From NCBI GenBank assembly GCA_036768485.1, contig JAVLUZ010000154.1, positions 25,905,637 through 25,969,636 on the forward strand: a DNA stretch of 64,000 bases, given 5' to 3'. Positions 55,101 through 63,938 of the stretch are shown piece after piece. A program made the position numbers and the translations under genes. A model generated the notes under the pieces. That model did no database searches, had not been told where the DNA came from, and saw only the letters and a program-made list of their open reading frames with translations. Positions within the stretch are counted from its first letter, which is position 1. Every line of letters starts with the position of its first letter. Source of the stretch: Mermis nigrescens. Its lineage: Eukaryota > Nematoda > Enoplea > Mermithida > Mermithidae.

Positions 55101-57381
55101 TATGGTGATATTGCATATGATTAGAAGAAGTTGGATTGTTCCTGAGCAAAAATTGAATATTGATGTCGATTTTTAAATCTGATTTTGGTTATTTAATCGT
55201 GGCTAGGAATGTTTTATTGTTTTGATTAAAAATAAACATTTCAAACTTGTGGGTTAATACACTGTACTTGATCAAAATTTATAATTTTGCTTATTAATCG
55301 AGGAAATTATTTTTTTATTATTTATTACATAAGTATGTATAGGTGTTTACATGCAGAATTGTGAATTATATTATACCATAAGCTTTCAATGAACATATCA
55401 GTGCACAAGGTCAGGGTCGGCAGGGAGGGTTTCCCGAAAATCCAAACAGGTAAATTTAATGTTCACAATTTTTTGCTGTTCCACCTATCAAAATAGCCTA
55501 TAAAAGATTTTTTCGTGGTGATATCGCATTTTCAATGCATTTTTTAGTCCATTTTGACTGCATTATATCACTTTTAACACTAAAAAATGCGAAAATTGAT
55601 CAATTTTGCGTAAAAAGATATATCTATTTTGACATTTTAACTGCTTTTGACCTTAAGACTAACGCAAAAAAACGTTTTATAAGCTCGAAATCGCCGGACA
55701 GTGCCTGTCCGGCTGACCCTTCAGGAGGGGTAAAACCCCCTCACCATATATACTTGGGCAGCAAGAAAATTCCGGGGAAGGGAGGGTGCAAGATTTTTTA
55801 AAGGTCAAAAAAGTGCGTTAAAAATGGTGGTATGGCGAAAAAACACCATTTTTCGACGTTTCTCATCGAGCACTACCCATTGGCATCAAAAAATTGCGAA
55901 AAAAACGAAAAAATGCGAAAAATTGAATTCTGGGGGAATTTTGATTTCTGAGGGGGGGTATTTTGGTTTCTCGGGGGGGGGGCGTGCATACCCCCCAAAC
56001 CCCCCCCCCCGCCCAGGTGATCCCATCACCCCCTATGTGCATGTATGAATGAACAATATTTTAACTTCCGTGTTGCAAGAGTTGAATATATTCAATACAT
56101 AAGATTTAGAGTAGATTTTTATCGATCTTACATTAAATTACTTGAGTAGGATGCATTGGACGCGTGATTTAACGTTGAAAAACTAAGAATTGTCGAACTA
56201 TTCAAAATTTTGAGATTCAATTATTTTTGCGTTTCTATTCTAATTTTTGTTTTTATTAAATTTTTTTGGCAAGTTTTTTTATAATCGTGCTGAGGTCGCA
56301 CTCATAGCTGGGCGGCACCAAAATTCTAGGGGTGCAACATTTTTCAAAGGTCGAAAGATGGCTTTAAAAATTTTGGTATGGCGTAGAAACACCATTTTTC
56401 AACGTTTCTCATCGAGCACTATCCATTTGCGTCAAAAAATGCGAAAAAACAGGAAAAAATTTCAAAAATTGAGTTCTGGGTGGTATTTTGGTTTTTGGGG
56501 GGATTGCATACCCCCTAACTCCCCACGCCCAGGTATGGTCGCGCTCTTCGATGAATTTGATCTCCATCAAAAAAAAAATTTTCTAGACTATGAAAAATTC
56601 TATAATAATTTAATTACCTCCTCTTTTGGAACATATTTTGTGAGGAATAAATTTATCAATCATTCAATTGTATTAACAATTTCAATATTGAATAAAAAGA
56701 TATATCTATTAATAAACGCACATTTTATTGGTTTAATATTGGAAATTTACATTTTTGAAATTTTTATAAATTTTTTTACAATAATCCCTTCTTGTACAGT
56801 GCTCGCCATGAAAATTGACGCACCATCATTGTCAGTTTAATGTTAGGTGTTGCGTTGCGAGCGCCGCGTTTTGTCCATTATTCTCTATCAAGTTGTTTTT
56901 ATATTACAGTATATTATCCCGTATCATGCCGCTAATGCGGCAACGCATTTAGCTGTTAATAGCGTCAATAAAAAAGAAACGCGCACGTGAATTCCGTGCG
57001 CTTCCTTTTTTGTGATGCTATTAATAGCCAATGTGCTCCGTTCGCGTCGCCGCATTAGCGGCATGATACAAGATAATTTACTGTAATAAAAATCAACAAG
57101 TTGATAGAGAATAATGGACAAAACGCGGCGGTCGTGAAGCACCATTTAACATTAATCTGACAATGATAGTGCGTCAAGTTTCATGGCGGGCACTGTATTT
57201 TGATAGTCTTGCATGTTCCACTTAGAAAAGGATAGAAGATAAACGAAAGCAGAGGGAAGATGAGCGAATTAGGCGAGCCGAAGAGCGTCAAAGGCGAATT
57301 GAGAGGGAAATTGAGGAAAAGAGGAGGCAAAAGAGATTGGAGGAGGAGAAGCGAAAGGAGGCCGAGAGTCGCATAGAGCAA
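46106..57381 (+). CDS. Upf3: UPF3, nonsense-mediated mRNA decay factor (5' part, seven exons)
   Basis: Exons 46106-46189, 48451-48557, 50339-50421, 51534-51629, 54364-54474, 54596-54663 and 57226-57381 join in phase to 235 codons and continue past the window. UPF3 bridges the exon-junction complex and UPF2/UPF1 in mRNA surveillance. After a short acidic N-terminus (MVVKPDEKEISVEEP), the RRM-like domain starts at residue 29 (LIMRRLPPTITESEL, then PLPHYDYFYFAPPDPRAYFH, EDVILFRDRFDGYIFMDSKG, NEYPAMVELAPSQKFP). The family linker follows: CGTIDQDPAYQKFLEEL, LPSMATILAEIEKREKE and AKTPLIEFV. Exon 7 encodes a Lys/Glu/Arg-rich coiled-coil segment (KRIEDKRKQREDERIRR...). The start ATG has the context CAATATGG. 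All introns are GT-AG. The C-terminal exon-junction-binding motif is not in the window. The loop before RAYFH is shorter than in vertebrate UPF3. Introns hold many short elements, and an antisense LINE lies downstream of exon 7. Confidence 0.9.
46536..46978 (-). mobile_element. Family E element around a TTTGTACATGTACAAA palindrome
   Basis: About 440 bp in UPF3 intron 1. Landmarks: TTTGTACATGTACAAA (46558-46573), GGCGCGAAGCGCC twice (about 46745 and 46834), and TCTTTGTACATCGCGAAAAA at the other end. It is the reverse orientation of the copy at 53503-53935. Confidence 0.75.
47070..48440. other. Rest of UPF3 intron 1, nothing recognised
   Basis: AT-rich sequence with runs such as AAAAGTTCAAAAAA near 48370. 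No open frame or element boundary stands out. Confidence 0.5.
48765..49161 (+). mobile_element. Short TIR element, family D
   Basis: Starts TATATATGACCTTGGGG and ends GCATGTATG. Contains TTTGGCGCTTAGCGCCATTA and TAGAAAGATATAGCATCGTC. Flanks CTCACTTT and CTCACCTC keep a partial 8-bp duplication. It lies in UPF3 intron 2. Confidence 0.7.
50437..50640 (-). mobile_element. Short TIR element fragment, family A
   Basis: Reverse orientation: TAGGTGGGCGGCACCAAAAT, TGGTGATATGGCGG, TCGAGCACTATCCATTGGC, then GAATTCTGGGGGTATTT. It starts 16 bp downstream of the exon 3 donor of UPF3, and its far end is lost. Confidence 0.6.
51731..52001 (+). mobile_element. Short TIR element, family A
   Basis: Starts GCGCGTGGGGGGGTT and ends GCCCACCTATG, with AATGGATAGTGCTTGATCAG inside. 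GTGCAG is present on both sides, a partial duplication. It lies in UPF3 intron 4, directly followed by the element at 52012. Confidence 0.65.
52012..52623. mobile_element. 612-bp element with CAGGCCCGTAGC ends
   Basis: Left end CAGGCCCGTAGCTAAG and right end CTGGCTGCGGGCCTG form an inverted repeat. It contains GGCGCTTTGCGCCGG (about 52196) and GGCGTTCAGCGCC (about 52289). Related fragments start with the same words near 44117 and 62416. Confidence 0.65.
52680..53060 (+). mobile_element. Diverged family D element
   Basis: Shares GGAAGTGTCACATTTTTGGC, a TATTTTATTCAATTTACTC segment, AGAAAGAACAAGCATTGTCC and a TATGCTGTACTGTGCATATATG end with family D copies. The central palindrome has decayed to GGCATTTCGCACC. 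Confidence 0.5.
53503..54235 (+). mobile_element. Two adjoining family E elements
   Basis: The first copy (about 53503-53935) has TTTGTACATGTACAAA at 53565-53580, GGCGCTTCGCGCC near 53634 and a variant near 53727, and ends GTGTACAAAATGTACAAAG. A second, more diverged copy overlaps its end (about 53880-54235), with TGGCGTTTCGCGCC near 54023 and a decayed palindrome TTTTTACATGTACAAA. It lies in UPF3 intron 4. Confidence 0.7.
54871..55104 (-). mobile_element. Short TIR element, family A, with perfect 8-bp TSD
   Basis: 234 bp from CATAGGTGAGCGACACC to GCCCAGGTATG. Flanks GTGATATT at 54863-54870 and 55105-55112. It lies in UPF3 intron 6, about 200 bp past the exon. Confidence 0.85.
55745..56020 (-). 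mobile_element. Short TIR element, family A
   Basis: Starts TATATACTTGGGCAGCAAG and ends at CGCCCAGGTGATC, with TCGAGCACTACCCATTGGC inside and long G and C runs near the right end. Confidence 0.65.
56303..56537 (-). mobile_element. Short TIR element, family A, with 8-bp TSD
   Basis: 235 bp from CATAGCTGGGCGGC to GCCCAGGTATG. Flanks are GTCGCACT (56295-56302) and GTCGCGCT (56538-56545), one mismatch that would fit decay. Confidence 0.8.
56797..57195. mobile_element. 399-bp palindromic mariner-like MITE at a TA site
   Basis: Left end CAGTGCTCGCCATGAAA and right end TTTCATGGCGGGCACTG, flanked by TA on each side. The complementarity runs through to a central GCGCACGTGAATTCCGTGCGC. It ends 30 bp before exon 7 of UPF3, so the splice acceptor region lies directly next to it. 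Confidence 0.9.
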
Positions 57382-57523
57382 GTAAGTTTTTTTCGGACGA
57401 AAAATTCAGTTATTCCTAAAATTTTTGGTTAATTCAAAAATTTACTGTCATTTCTAGAATTTAAAAATTTTCTAGTTCACTTTTTTGACAAAGCGTTAGG
57501 CCGTTGCCAATTTCAAAATTTAC

Positions 57524-60500
57524 GGTGTTTGTTGTTGTTGTAATTGCCGTCACATGTTGTCATCCATCGATCGATCAAAGGTCTAGAGAGGCCACTACTA
57601 ATTGTGGCCCTTTCCATAAGTCACTGACACGAGCTTGTGTTGGTCGGGATGGACAGTTGAAGAGGTGTCGTGTATCTTCTGTTGCCGCCAAACAACGTGG
57701 GCAGGTGTCAGGTGTGAGGCCGCTGGAGTCGAGTTTGCTGCGCGTGGACGCCAGCATGTAACTGTAGCCACATCTAAGTTGGGCTAAGGTGGATCTTGTT
57801 TGGCGAGGTAGCAATTTCTCTTGTGGGGATATATTGGGAGGACGTCGGTTTATTAGTGGGTTGCGTTGAATGAAACGAAGGCGACAGGCCTGGATAGCAT
57901 TCTGATGGAGCTTTTGCAGTTGTTGTTGCAGTGAAGCTGTTGAGGGTAAAGTTGTGAGGTGCCGTTTGACTCTGTCGTTCGAATACATTTTAAGAGTGTT
58001 TTTCAGCCGAAAGTTCCGTTGCCGCCGTGTAGGTGGTCCAGGACAACCAAAAAGTTGCCTGCACGGATGTTGGTCGTGGAGGCAAGATGCATAAAATTGG
58101 TCTGTCAAAAGTCGATTGTGGACTTGGACCGTCAGCATACGTGTTTCGCTGTGTAGATGGTCAATTGGCGACATTTGAAGGCAGCCAGTAATAGTTCTAA
58201 GTGCGGTGTTCTGGCAGATTTGGAGTTTGGCAAGATTTGAGGATGTTAGTGTTGGAGTCCAAACTGGTGCCGCATAATTAAGAACCGATCTACAGATCGC
58301 CTTATAAGTGAGGAGCAATGTTTCTTTGTTAGAGCCCCATGATCGGCCAGCTAAAGCTTTGATGATGTTGTTTCGTTTCTGAATACGAGATTTCAGAGCT
58401 TCAACATGTTGTTTGAAACAAAGACTTGGGTCGAAGAGAACCCCAAGAATTTTAGGGTTCTTAACGGTTTGAAGTCGAGCATTATTAATAAAAATGTTTA
58501 GTTCCAGCGAGTGTTGGCGTGTCTCGGGAGTAAACAACGTACAAGTAGATTTTTCCGTCGAGATTGTGAGGTGGCGCTGCTGAAAAAATGAGGAAATGTC
58601 TGTCAGATAGTTGTTCATGTTTGTTTCCATTGTTTTCACATTCGAGTCGCTGGTGAAGATGGTAATGTCGTCAGCGTATGATACGATATGAATGTGTGGT
58701 GGTGGCAATGGAAGCTCACGAATGTAAGCATTAAAAAGAGCTGGTGAGATCACTGAACCTTGAGGCACACCCATTCTGGTGATGGCATAACTTGACGATG
58801 AGTTTCTAAACTGACATTTGGCTTCTCTTCCGCGCAAATATGCCACCAGCCAGCGACAAGTCCAACCAGGCATCGTGGAGTCCGCCAAGATCTTGATTAA
58901 CGTCGTGTGGTCAACTGAGTCAAATGCTTTACTGAGGTCTAGGGCTATAGCAATAGTTCTCTTAGCTGGTTTAGGGCAGTTGAATCCTTGGCATATTGCT
59001 GTGGACAAGTTAAGCAGGGCAGATGTAGTTGAGTGACGTGGTCGGAAACCATGCTGATGAGCCGCAGGTGGAAGGTGTTCTACGATTATTGGAAGCAATA
59101 AGCGTTCCATAATCTTTGCTGCTGGGCATAGGATTGAGATGGGGCGGTAAGAGGAGGCTGTGTTTGGTTCTTTGCCTGGTTTGGGAAGTGCGATGATGGT
59201 GGAGCGTTTCCAAATAACAGGTAAAGTAGCCGTTGATGCAGATAGGTTCAATAAGTCAGTCAACGTTTGGAGGCCACAGGGGCCCAAATGCTTCAAGAAT
59301 GGCATGGCAATGCCATCTGGACCAAAAGCTCTTGAGTTTTTGGCTGAGGTGATAGCTAATTTCACCTCGTTGATGGTGAAGAGCACTTGTTGTAATTGTT
59401 TGCTATGTACATGACGGATGATACGGCGTGTAGTGGTAGAAGAAGAATGTTGTCGAACTGCCGTAAATTGTTTTAAGAGCTTTGTGGCGATTTTTCGATT
59501 ATTAGTTTCTTCACCACTATCAAAACGAATAGGTACATTGTCAATTCCTCGACTTTTCCCATCCAATGATTTTACCGTTGCCCAAAGATGTTTTACGTTA
59601 GCTGAGCGATGGTCTAGCGAGGTGACAAAATCGTGCCATTTTCGCATTTTTTCTTGATCACATTCTTTGACAATAATTTCGTTTATAATAGCAATTCTAG
59701 CAGAGGATGGATTAACTGCTCTGATCGAGTCACGTTCTTTAATGAGTCCCTGAATATGGTCTGATAAAGATGGGTTGTAAAGTTTACGACGACCATAAGG
59801 TATCGACTTCTTAGCAGCAGCGATTATCGCACGTCGGAGTGTAAGTTCTCTTTCATGGACAGACGAATGAGCATTAAGTCGCGATGACAGGAGAATTTGC
59901 TCAGTAATGTCCGTGAAAAGTTTCCAATCAGCCTTGCTGAAGTTTACATATGTTCTTTTAGCCGATGTAACATACTCCATGGAGAAGTCGATTTTGACCA
60001 AAATTGGTAGATGGTCTGATGCGAGGGTAATTTCTGTGCTCCATTGTAAGGATGATGCTAGATTAGAAGATGCAAGCGAAATGTCCGGAGACGTTGGACG
60101 CTGTACGTTTGTTGAGGGGAGACGAGTAACGCATTTTTCATTTAAAGGGAGCAGGTCGGATTGATCAATTAGATCAGCAATTATATTGCCACGGTTGTCA
60201 TTGATCGTCGAGTGCCATAGGTTGTGATGGGCGTTGAAATCGCCCAATATAATGATGTTATCCTTGTTGAAAATATCTGTAAGTGGCGGACTGTATCCGG
60301 TAGGGCAGCTGGATGTAGGCGGGATATAGATGTTGACTAAGGTGAAAACACCCGCAGGGAGAGTAAGTGAAATGGCGGCACATTCCATAACGTTGTCTTT
60401 ACAAGAAGTAGGTAGCTCAACGCTTTTGGTGAGAACATCTTCTCGTATTAGAAACGCTAAGCCGCCACCAATCGTAGTGGAGTTGCGATCGAAACGAATC

Positions 60501-61090
60501 AGACGATAACCATATGTTTTAGGATCCTTCGTTTTTGCGGAGAGTTTGGTTTCTTGAAGCAGTGCGATGGCAATATCATGCTTATTGAGAAAGTCCATTA
60601 GCTCGGAGAGTTTGTTTTTGATGCCATTGATATTAAATTGCAAAATATTCAGTGGACGTTTTTGGTTAGGTTGAGGTATTATCACACACTTAGGGCAGCG
60701 GTAGTTGTTCTTATTGTAGTCGCGAATGTTCCTCAGACCACTACAGCTTATATTGCTGTGAATCCACAAGTTGCAATTGGAGCAATAAACAGAGCTATAA
60801 TAAGCATTCTTTCCACAAGAGCCGCAGGAAAGCGGTTCACATGAGTAGGTCCTGGATTTGACTCGACACCAGCACGTAGTAGCAGTAAACGGAGCAGCAT
60901 GGCTGGTAAGTGCTGCTCCGCATATAAAAACCCAAATCGATCGATGGATTTCTCCATGTGCGGAGAGGTTGTACGTCGTTTGATCCAACTGTAGATATTG
61001 AAGTTGGGACAGGCACACTTGCGTAGATCGTAGTTGATCGACGACGAAAGCGACGTTTTTTCGCGTCCGATACCGATTTTCAGTCTGTTT
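57524..61090 (-). mobile_element. Near full-length Jockey/CR1-like non-LTR retrotransposon
   Basis: About 3.5 kb in antisense to UPF3, just after exon 7. It has one long coding frame with zinc-finger, endonuclease, reverse transcriptase and C-terminal CCHC domains. It ends in a CAA-rich tail (TTACAACAACAACAAACACC in element orientation). The 5' untranslated part is short (about 61019-61090). Clade is inferred from domain order and a 2A-like sequence near the N-terminus. Confidence 0.85.
57575..61018 (-). CDS. LINE polyprotein: zinc finger, endonuclease, reverse transcriptase
   Basis: An uninterrupted frame of 1147 codons. A PHD-like Cys/His cluster lies at about 65-111 (CGSCGKN...CSNCNLWIHSN...CPKC). 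Next is an AP endonuclease (LNILQFNINGIKNKL, LLQETKLSAK, IILGDFNAHHNLW, SPDISLAS, ASDHLPILVKI). The reverse transcriptase has SYRPISILCPAAKIMERLL, motif A ALDLSKAFDSVDH (about 694), motif B GVPQGSVISPALFN and motif C SYADDITIF (about 781). It ends with CPRC...HLFNCP (CCHC). The enzyme nicks target DNA and primes cDNA there. The first about 60 residues are doubtful: an overlapping frame (60748-60957) encodes MEKSIDRFGF...LLLRAGVESNPGP, a 2A-like motif usual at LINE N-termini, so a one-base shift near 60850 probably displaced the real start. All catalytic motifs look intact. Confidence 0.85.
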   Translation of the reverse strand: MCLSQLQYLQLDQTTYNLSAHGEIHRSIWVFICGAALTSHAAPFTATTCWCRVKSRTYSCEPLSCGSCGKNAYYSSVYCSNCNLWIHSNISCSGLRNIRDYNKNNYRCPKCVIIPQPNQKRPLNILQFNINGIKNKLSELMDFLNKHDIAIALLQETKLSAKTKDPKTYGYRLIRFDRNSTTIGGGLAFLIREDVLTKSVELPTSCKDNVMECAAISLTLPAGVFTLVNIYIPPTSSCPTGYSPPLTDIFNKDNIIILGDFNAHHNLWHSTINDNRGNIIADLIDQSDLLPLNEKCVTRLPSTNVQRPTSPDISLASSNLASSLQWSTEITLASDHLPILVKIDFSMEYVTSAKRTYVNFSKADWKLFTDITEQILLSSRLNAHSSVHERELTLRRAIIAAAKKSIPYGRRKLYNPSLSDHIQGLIKERDSIRAVNPSSARIAIINEIIVKECDQEKMRKWHDFVTSLDHRSANVKHLWATVKSLDGKSRGIDNVPIRFDSGEETNNRKIATKLLKQFTAVRQHSSSTTTRRIIRHVHSKQLQQVLFTINEVKLAITSAKNSRAFGPDGIAMPFLKHLGPCGLQTLTDLLNLSASTATLPVIWKRSTIIALPKPGKEPNTASSYRPISILCPAAKIMERLLLPIIVEHLPPAAHQHGFRPRHSTTSALLNLSTAICQGFNCPKPAKRTIAIALDLSKAFDSVDHTTLIKILADSTMPGWTCRWLVAYLRGREAKCQFRNSSSSYAITRMGVPQGSVISPALFNAYIRELPLPPPHIHIVSYADDITIFTSDSNVKTMETNMNNYLTDISSFFQQRHLTISTEKSTCTLFTPETRQHSLELNIFINNARLQTVKNPKILGVLFDPSLCFKQHVEALKSRIQKRNNIIKALAGRSWGSNKETLLLTYKAICRSVLNYAAPVWTPTLTSSNLAKLQICQNTALRTITGCLQMSPIDHLHSETRMLTVQVHNRLLTDQFYASCLHDQHPCRQLFGCPGPPTRRQRNFRLKNTLKMYSNDRVKRHLTTLPSTASLQQQLQKLHQNAIQACRLRFIQRNPLINRRPPNISPQEKLLPRQTRSTLAQLRCGYSYMLASTRSKLDSSGLTPDTCPRCLAATEDTRHLFNCPSRPTQARVSDLWKGPQLVVASLDL

Positions 61091-61262
61091 ATTTATTAAT
61101 TATTTATTTACATAGCCAGCTTTCACTATTTTTTGATTTTTTTCATTTATATTTCTTTTTACAACCAATGCGTAGAATAGAAGGGATGGGGGTTTCGTCA
61201 GTCAGAATGACTCGAGCAAGATTTTGCTTGGGGCAGTCAGCAGACGTGCGCAGCATGGGAAT

Positions 61263-61503
61263 CACACGTGGGCGTGGGGAAGGAAGAGGAGTTTGGGGGT
61301 ATGCATTCCCCAGAAACCAAAATACCCCACAGAATTCAATTTTAGAAATTTTTGTTTTTTTCGTAATTTTTTATTGCCAATGGATAGTGCTCGATGAGGA
61401 ACGTTGTAAAATGGTGTTTTTTCGCCATACCGCCATTTTTAAGACTATTTTTCGACCTTTGAAAAATCTTGTACCCCCAGAATTTCGGTGCTGCCCATTT
61501 ATG
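61263..61503 (+). mobile_element. Short TIR element, family A, with perfect 8-bp TSD
   Basis: 241 bp from CACACGTGGGCGTGGGG to CTGCCCATTTATG, flanked by ATGGGAAT at 61255-61262 and 61504-61511. Confidence 0.85.
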
Positions 61504-61519
61504 ATGGGAATTCTGGACG

Positions 61520-61980
61520 GCAGAACCGAAAAAGTTTTCTAAAGTGGTTTTTTGTTCTAACGATGCTCTATCGTCCTAGAACTTTGAAACATAAAAAATT
61601 TTGGACAAACATCAAATAAATTAAACAAAATGTCGTCAGCGAATGAGCACATATGTGGTGCCGAAAATTAGACATTTTTGAGCAAGCAGATGGCTAAACT
61701 CGCTGAAAACAGCACCTTTTCTACGAATTTTTTCGGAAAATCGCGAATTTAGGGACGGGGGTGAAAAAAGTTATGGGGGATGAAACCTCACCGTTCAAAA
61801 ATATACAATGGCAGCCATACATGGGCAGCACCGAAATTCTGGGGGTCAGGATAGGGTAAATCGCCAAAATATTTCTGAAAATAGGATTCTGGAAGTCTAC
61901 AGTAATCTGCGGGGGCTTCAACTTCTGGGGGGTTACGACCCCCAACCCCCCTGCCCCTACGCCCATGTGTTATGACAGCT
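61520..61980 (-). mobile_element. Family D and B elements in reverse orientation
   Basis: About 61520-61800 carries reversed family D words (GTGGTGCCGAAAATTAGACA, CGATGCTCTATCGTCCTAGA). About 61818-61970 is a family B element (CATACATGGGCAGCACCG to CGCCCATGTG). Flanks ATGGCAGC and, near the far end, ATGACAGC suggest a one-mismatch duplication. Confidence 0.6.
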
Positions 61981-62150
61981 TGCTATTTCTGTGGGGAAGA
62001 TAAACATAATAACCTACTATTTTTGATTGAAAACGGGGGAAGTTAAAAATACTAAAAAGCAAATCTGGCCGAAAGTTCGGGAGCGATAAGATATATTGTA
62101 AGCTAAAAATGTTAAAAGGGGGAAGGGCTGGATGAGTGAATAGTCGCTTA

Positions 62151-62303
62151 GACACAATGGCGTGGGGGTCTTTAGGTTTAGACCTCCCTCATTCGAGAAT
62201 CTGAAAGAAGCCCAAAATCGATAGACCCAAGAATTGAATTTTAGCGGTTTTCTTACAATTTCGCTCCCTCTCTAAATTTTATTTGCTTTTCTACCCATGT
62301 TTG
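62151..62303 (+). mobile_element. Short TIR element, family C
   Basis: Begins GACACAATGGCGTGGGGG, contains CCCAAAATCGATAGACCC and ends CCCATGTTTG. Flanks are GTCGCTTA (62143-62150) and GTCACTTA (62304-62311), one mismatch. Confidence 0.65.
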
Positions 62304-62415
62304 GTCACTTACCCAAATTTCTATGATTTTGTCAGACTTCGCTAATCCTTACGAAGTATCACCAACACTCCGTCCGACAAACTTCAACCTTGCTGCGTTT
62401 GCGACTTCCCATTCG

Positions 62416-62590
62416 CAGGCCCGTATCTCTGGGGGGAATAGGGGGTTTGGACCCCCCAAATTCAGAAAAGTCGAAAAAATAGGACTTTTTTCACATTATT
62501 TTGTGCTATTTTTGGCCTTTTTTTGGCTTAGTCCCTCCAAAAACAATTGGCGTTGGTCCCCCAAAATAGGACGGCCAGCTACGTGCCCGC
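62416..62590. mobile_element. Short element with CAGGCCCGTA ends
   Basis: Starts GCAGGCCCGTATCTCTGGGG and ends GGCCAGCTACGTGCCCGCC, resembling a short version of the element at 52012-52623. It contains paired CCCCCCAAA blocks. Confidence 0.55.
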
Positions 62591-62616
62591 CCATTCGAAG
62601 AGTTCATAATCTTATA

Positions 62617-63938
62617 ACGGGTGTCCCGAAAAAATCTGCACACTTTTTTCGAGCATATTCTTTATGTAGCTGAGTATGAAAGGACCACAAATAATATATT
62701 AATTTGAAGCTCATTTAATGGTCAGCACGGCAAGATAAAAAGAATTTCTAAAAACGCAGCTATGTAATGGCATTATTCCTTGTAAAGGTACTCATGAAAC
62801 GGTTTTGTACAAAATATTTGTAGGATTTTCTATTCAGCAATAGACTCAATGTATTAGTTGGGCCACAGTTTTGGCTTTTTAGGTTCAGTAGGAATAGGAA
62901 AGAAAAAAATAAAACCAAAAAAGTTCAAACTACCATATTTTGGGTCATAATGTAAGTTCTCGATTTTGCCAGAAAAATGGATATTTCTAGAAAAAACATT
63001 ATCAATGAGTTTTCAGCATGGCTGAAACCAGCCTGATCAAATCAAATGATTTATTTCTTATCACGATTGTTAGTCCGTGTGTGCAGAATAATTTGGGATC
63101 TGATTCATCACCTCAGATGCATTTATTTTGGAAAGTTTCATTCAATTCAAACAGAACAGGACAAGGCGACATGCTTTTCGACAGATTTTCTTTACGATCT
63201 TAACAGAACACAGAACGAGTGCATCGTTTAAATTGAATATTTTATTTCGATTTATAATTGGACAGATTACCAGAATTAAATTTATTATAATATTTAATTT
63301 TTGCTTGCATTAAAGTGGAACTGAGCTCAGCATTCGAGATGATGCCCGGTCTTGCGTGAAATTTAAAAGATAAATTTAATTTTTTTTGTTGTCATTTTAC
63401 AAAAATTCCTGCCTGTGACTGCCTAAAAAAGTTATTCATTCAGTATTAAAGCAGAATAGGATAATCCTCAACCTTCTCGTATCTACAGCACCCTAGTTGT
63501 AAACTTTGCAGCTTTTAAAAATTTGCGGATGCCATCATTTAGTGCAGAAGACATCCTCAAAGTTCTTCAGTTCGAAACCCGTTGGTTTGCAGTTTCAAGA
63601 TAATTCAGTGATGCCCGATGAGGATAGCCATTTTTAGTTGAATTTATATTTTCCAAATGCTAATCACATATTTAGAATAAGTTTAAACTGCAGAACACTT
63701 AATAATTATTCATGATTTCATTATTCATCTTTTGCGATTTACTGTTTGTACTGTCGATATCGCAATGTATCTTCAGTTGGACTCACTTTGTGTGGCACAC
63801 ATGAATTTAACAAATATGAAAGTCAAACAGTTAGATAGCTGAGATAATAAGCTTCACAATGATATTTCATAATGAACTCTTTTGCGTAGATTTGCTTGCT
63901 TTTTACCCAAAATGTGCAGATTTTTTCGGGACACTCGT
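62617..63938. mobile_element. 1.3-kb mariner-like inverted-repeat element, no transposase frame
   Basis: The left end ACGGGTGTCCCGAAAAAATC (continuing TGCACACTTTT) and the right end, read in reverse, ACGAGTGTCCCGAAAAAATC (continuing TGCACATTTT) form a roughly 30-bp TIR. TA lies on both sides (62615-62616 and 63939-63940). The length is that of a complete mariner, but I see no frame with transposase motifs, so it is either filled with unrelated sequence or badly decayed. Confidence 0.75.

Noticed and set aside
56247..56840. 197-codon forward frame
   Set aside because: It runs through a family A element and flanking AT-rich intron of UPF3; openness is due to low stop density in the element.
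57504..60844. Forward frames of 65-85 codons across the second LINE
   Set aside because: They are antisense shadows of the LINE polyprotein.
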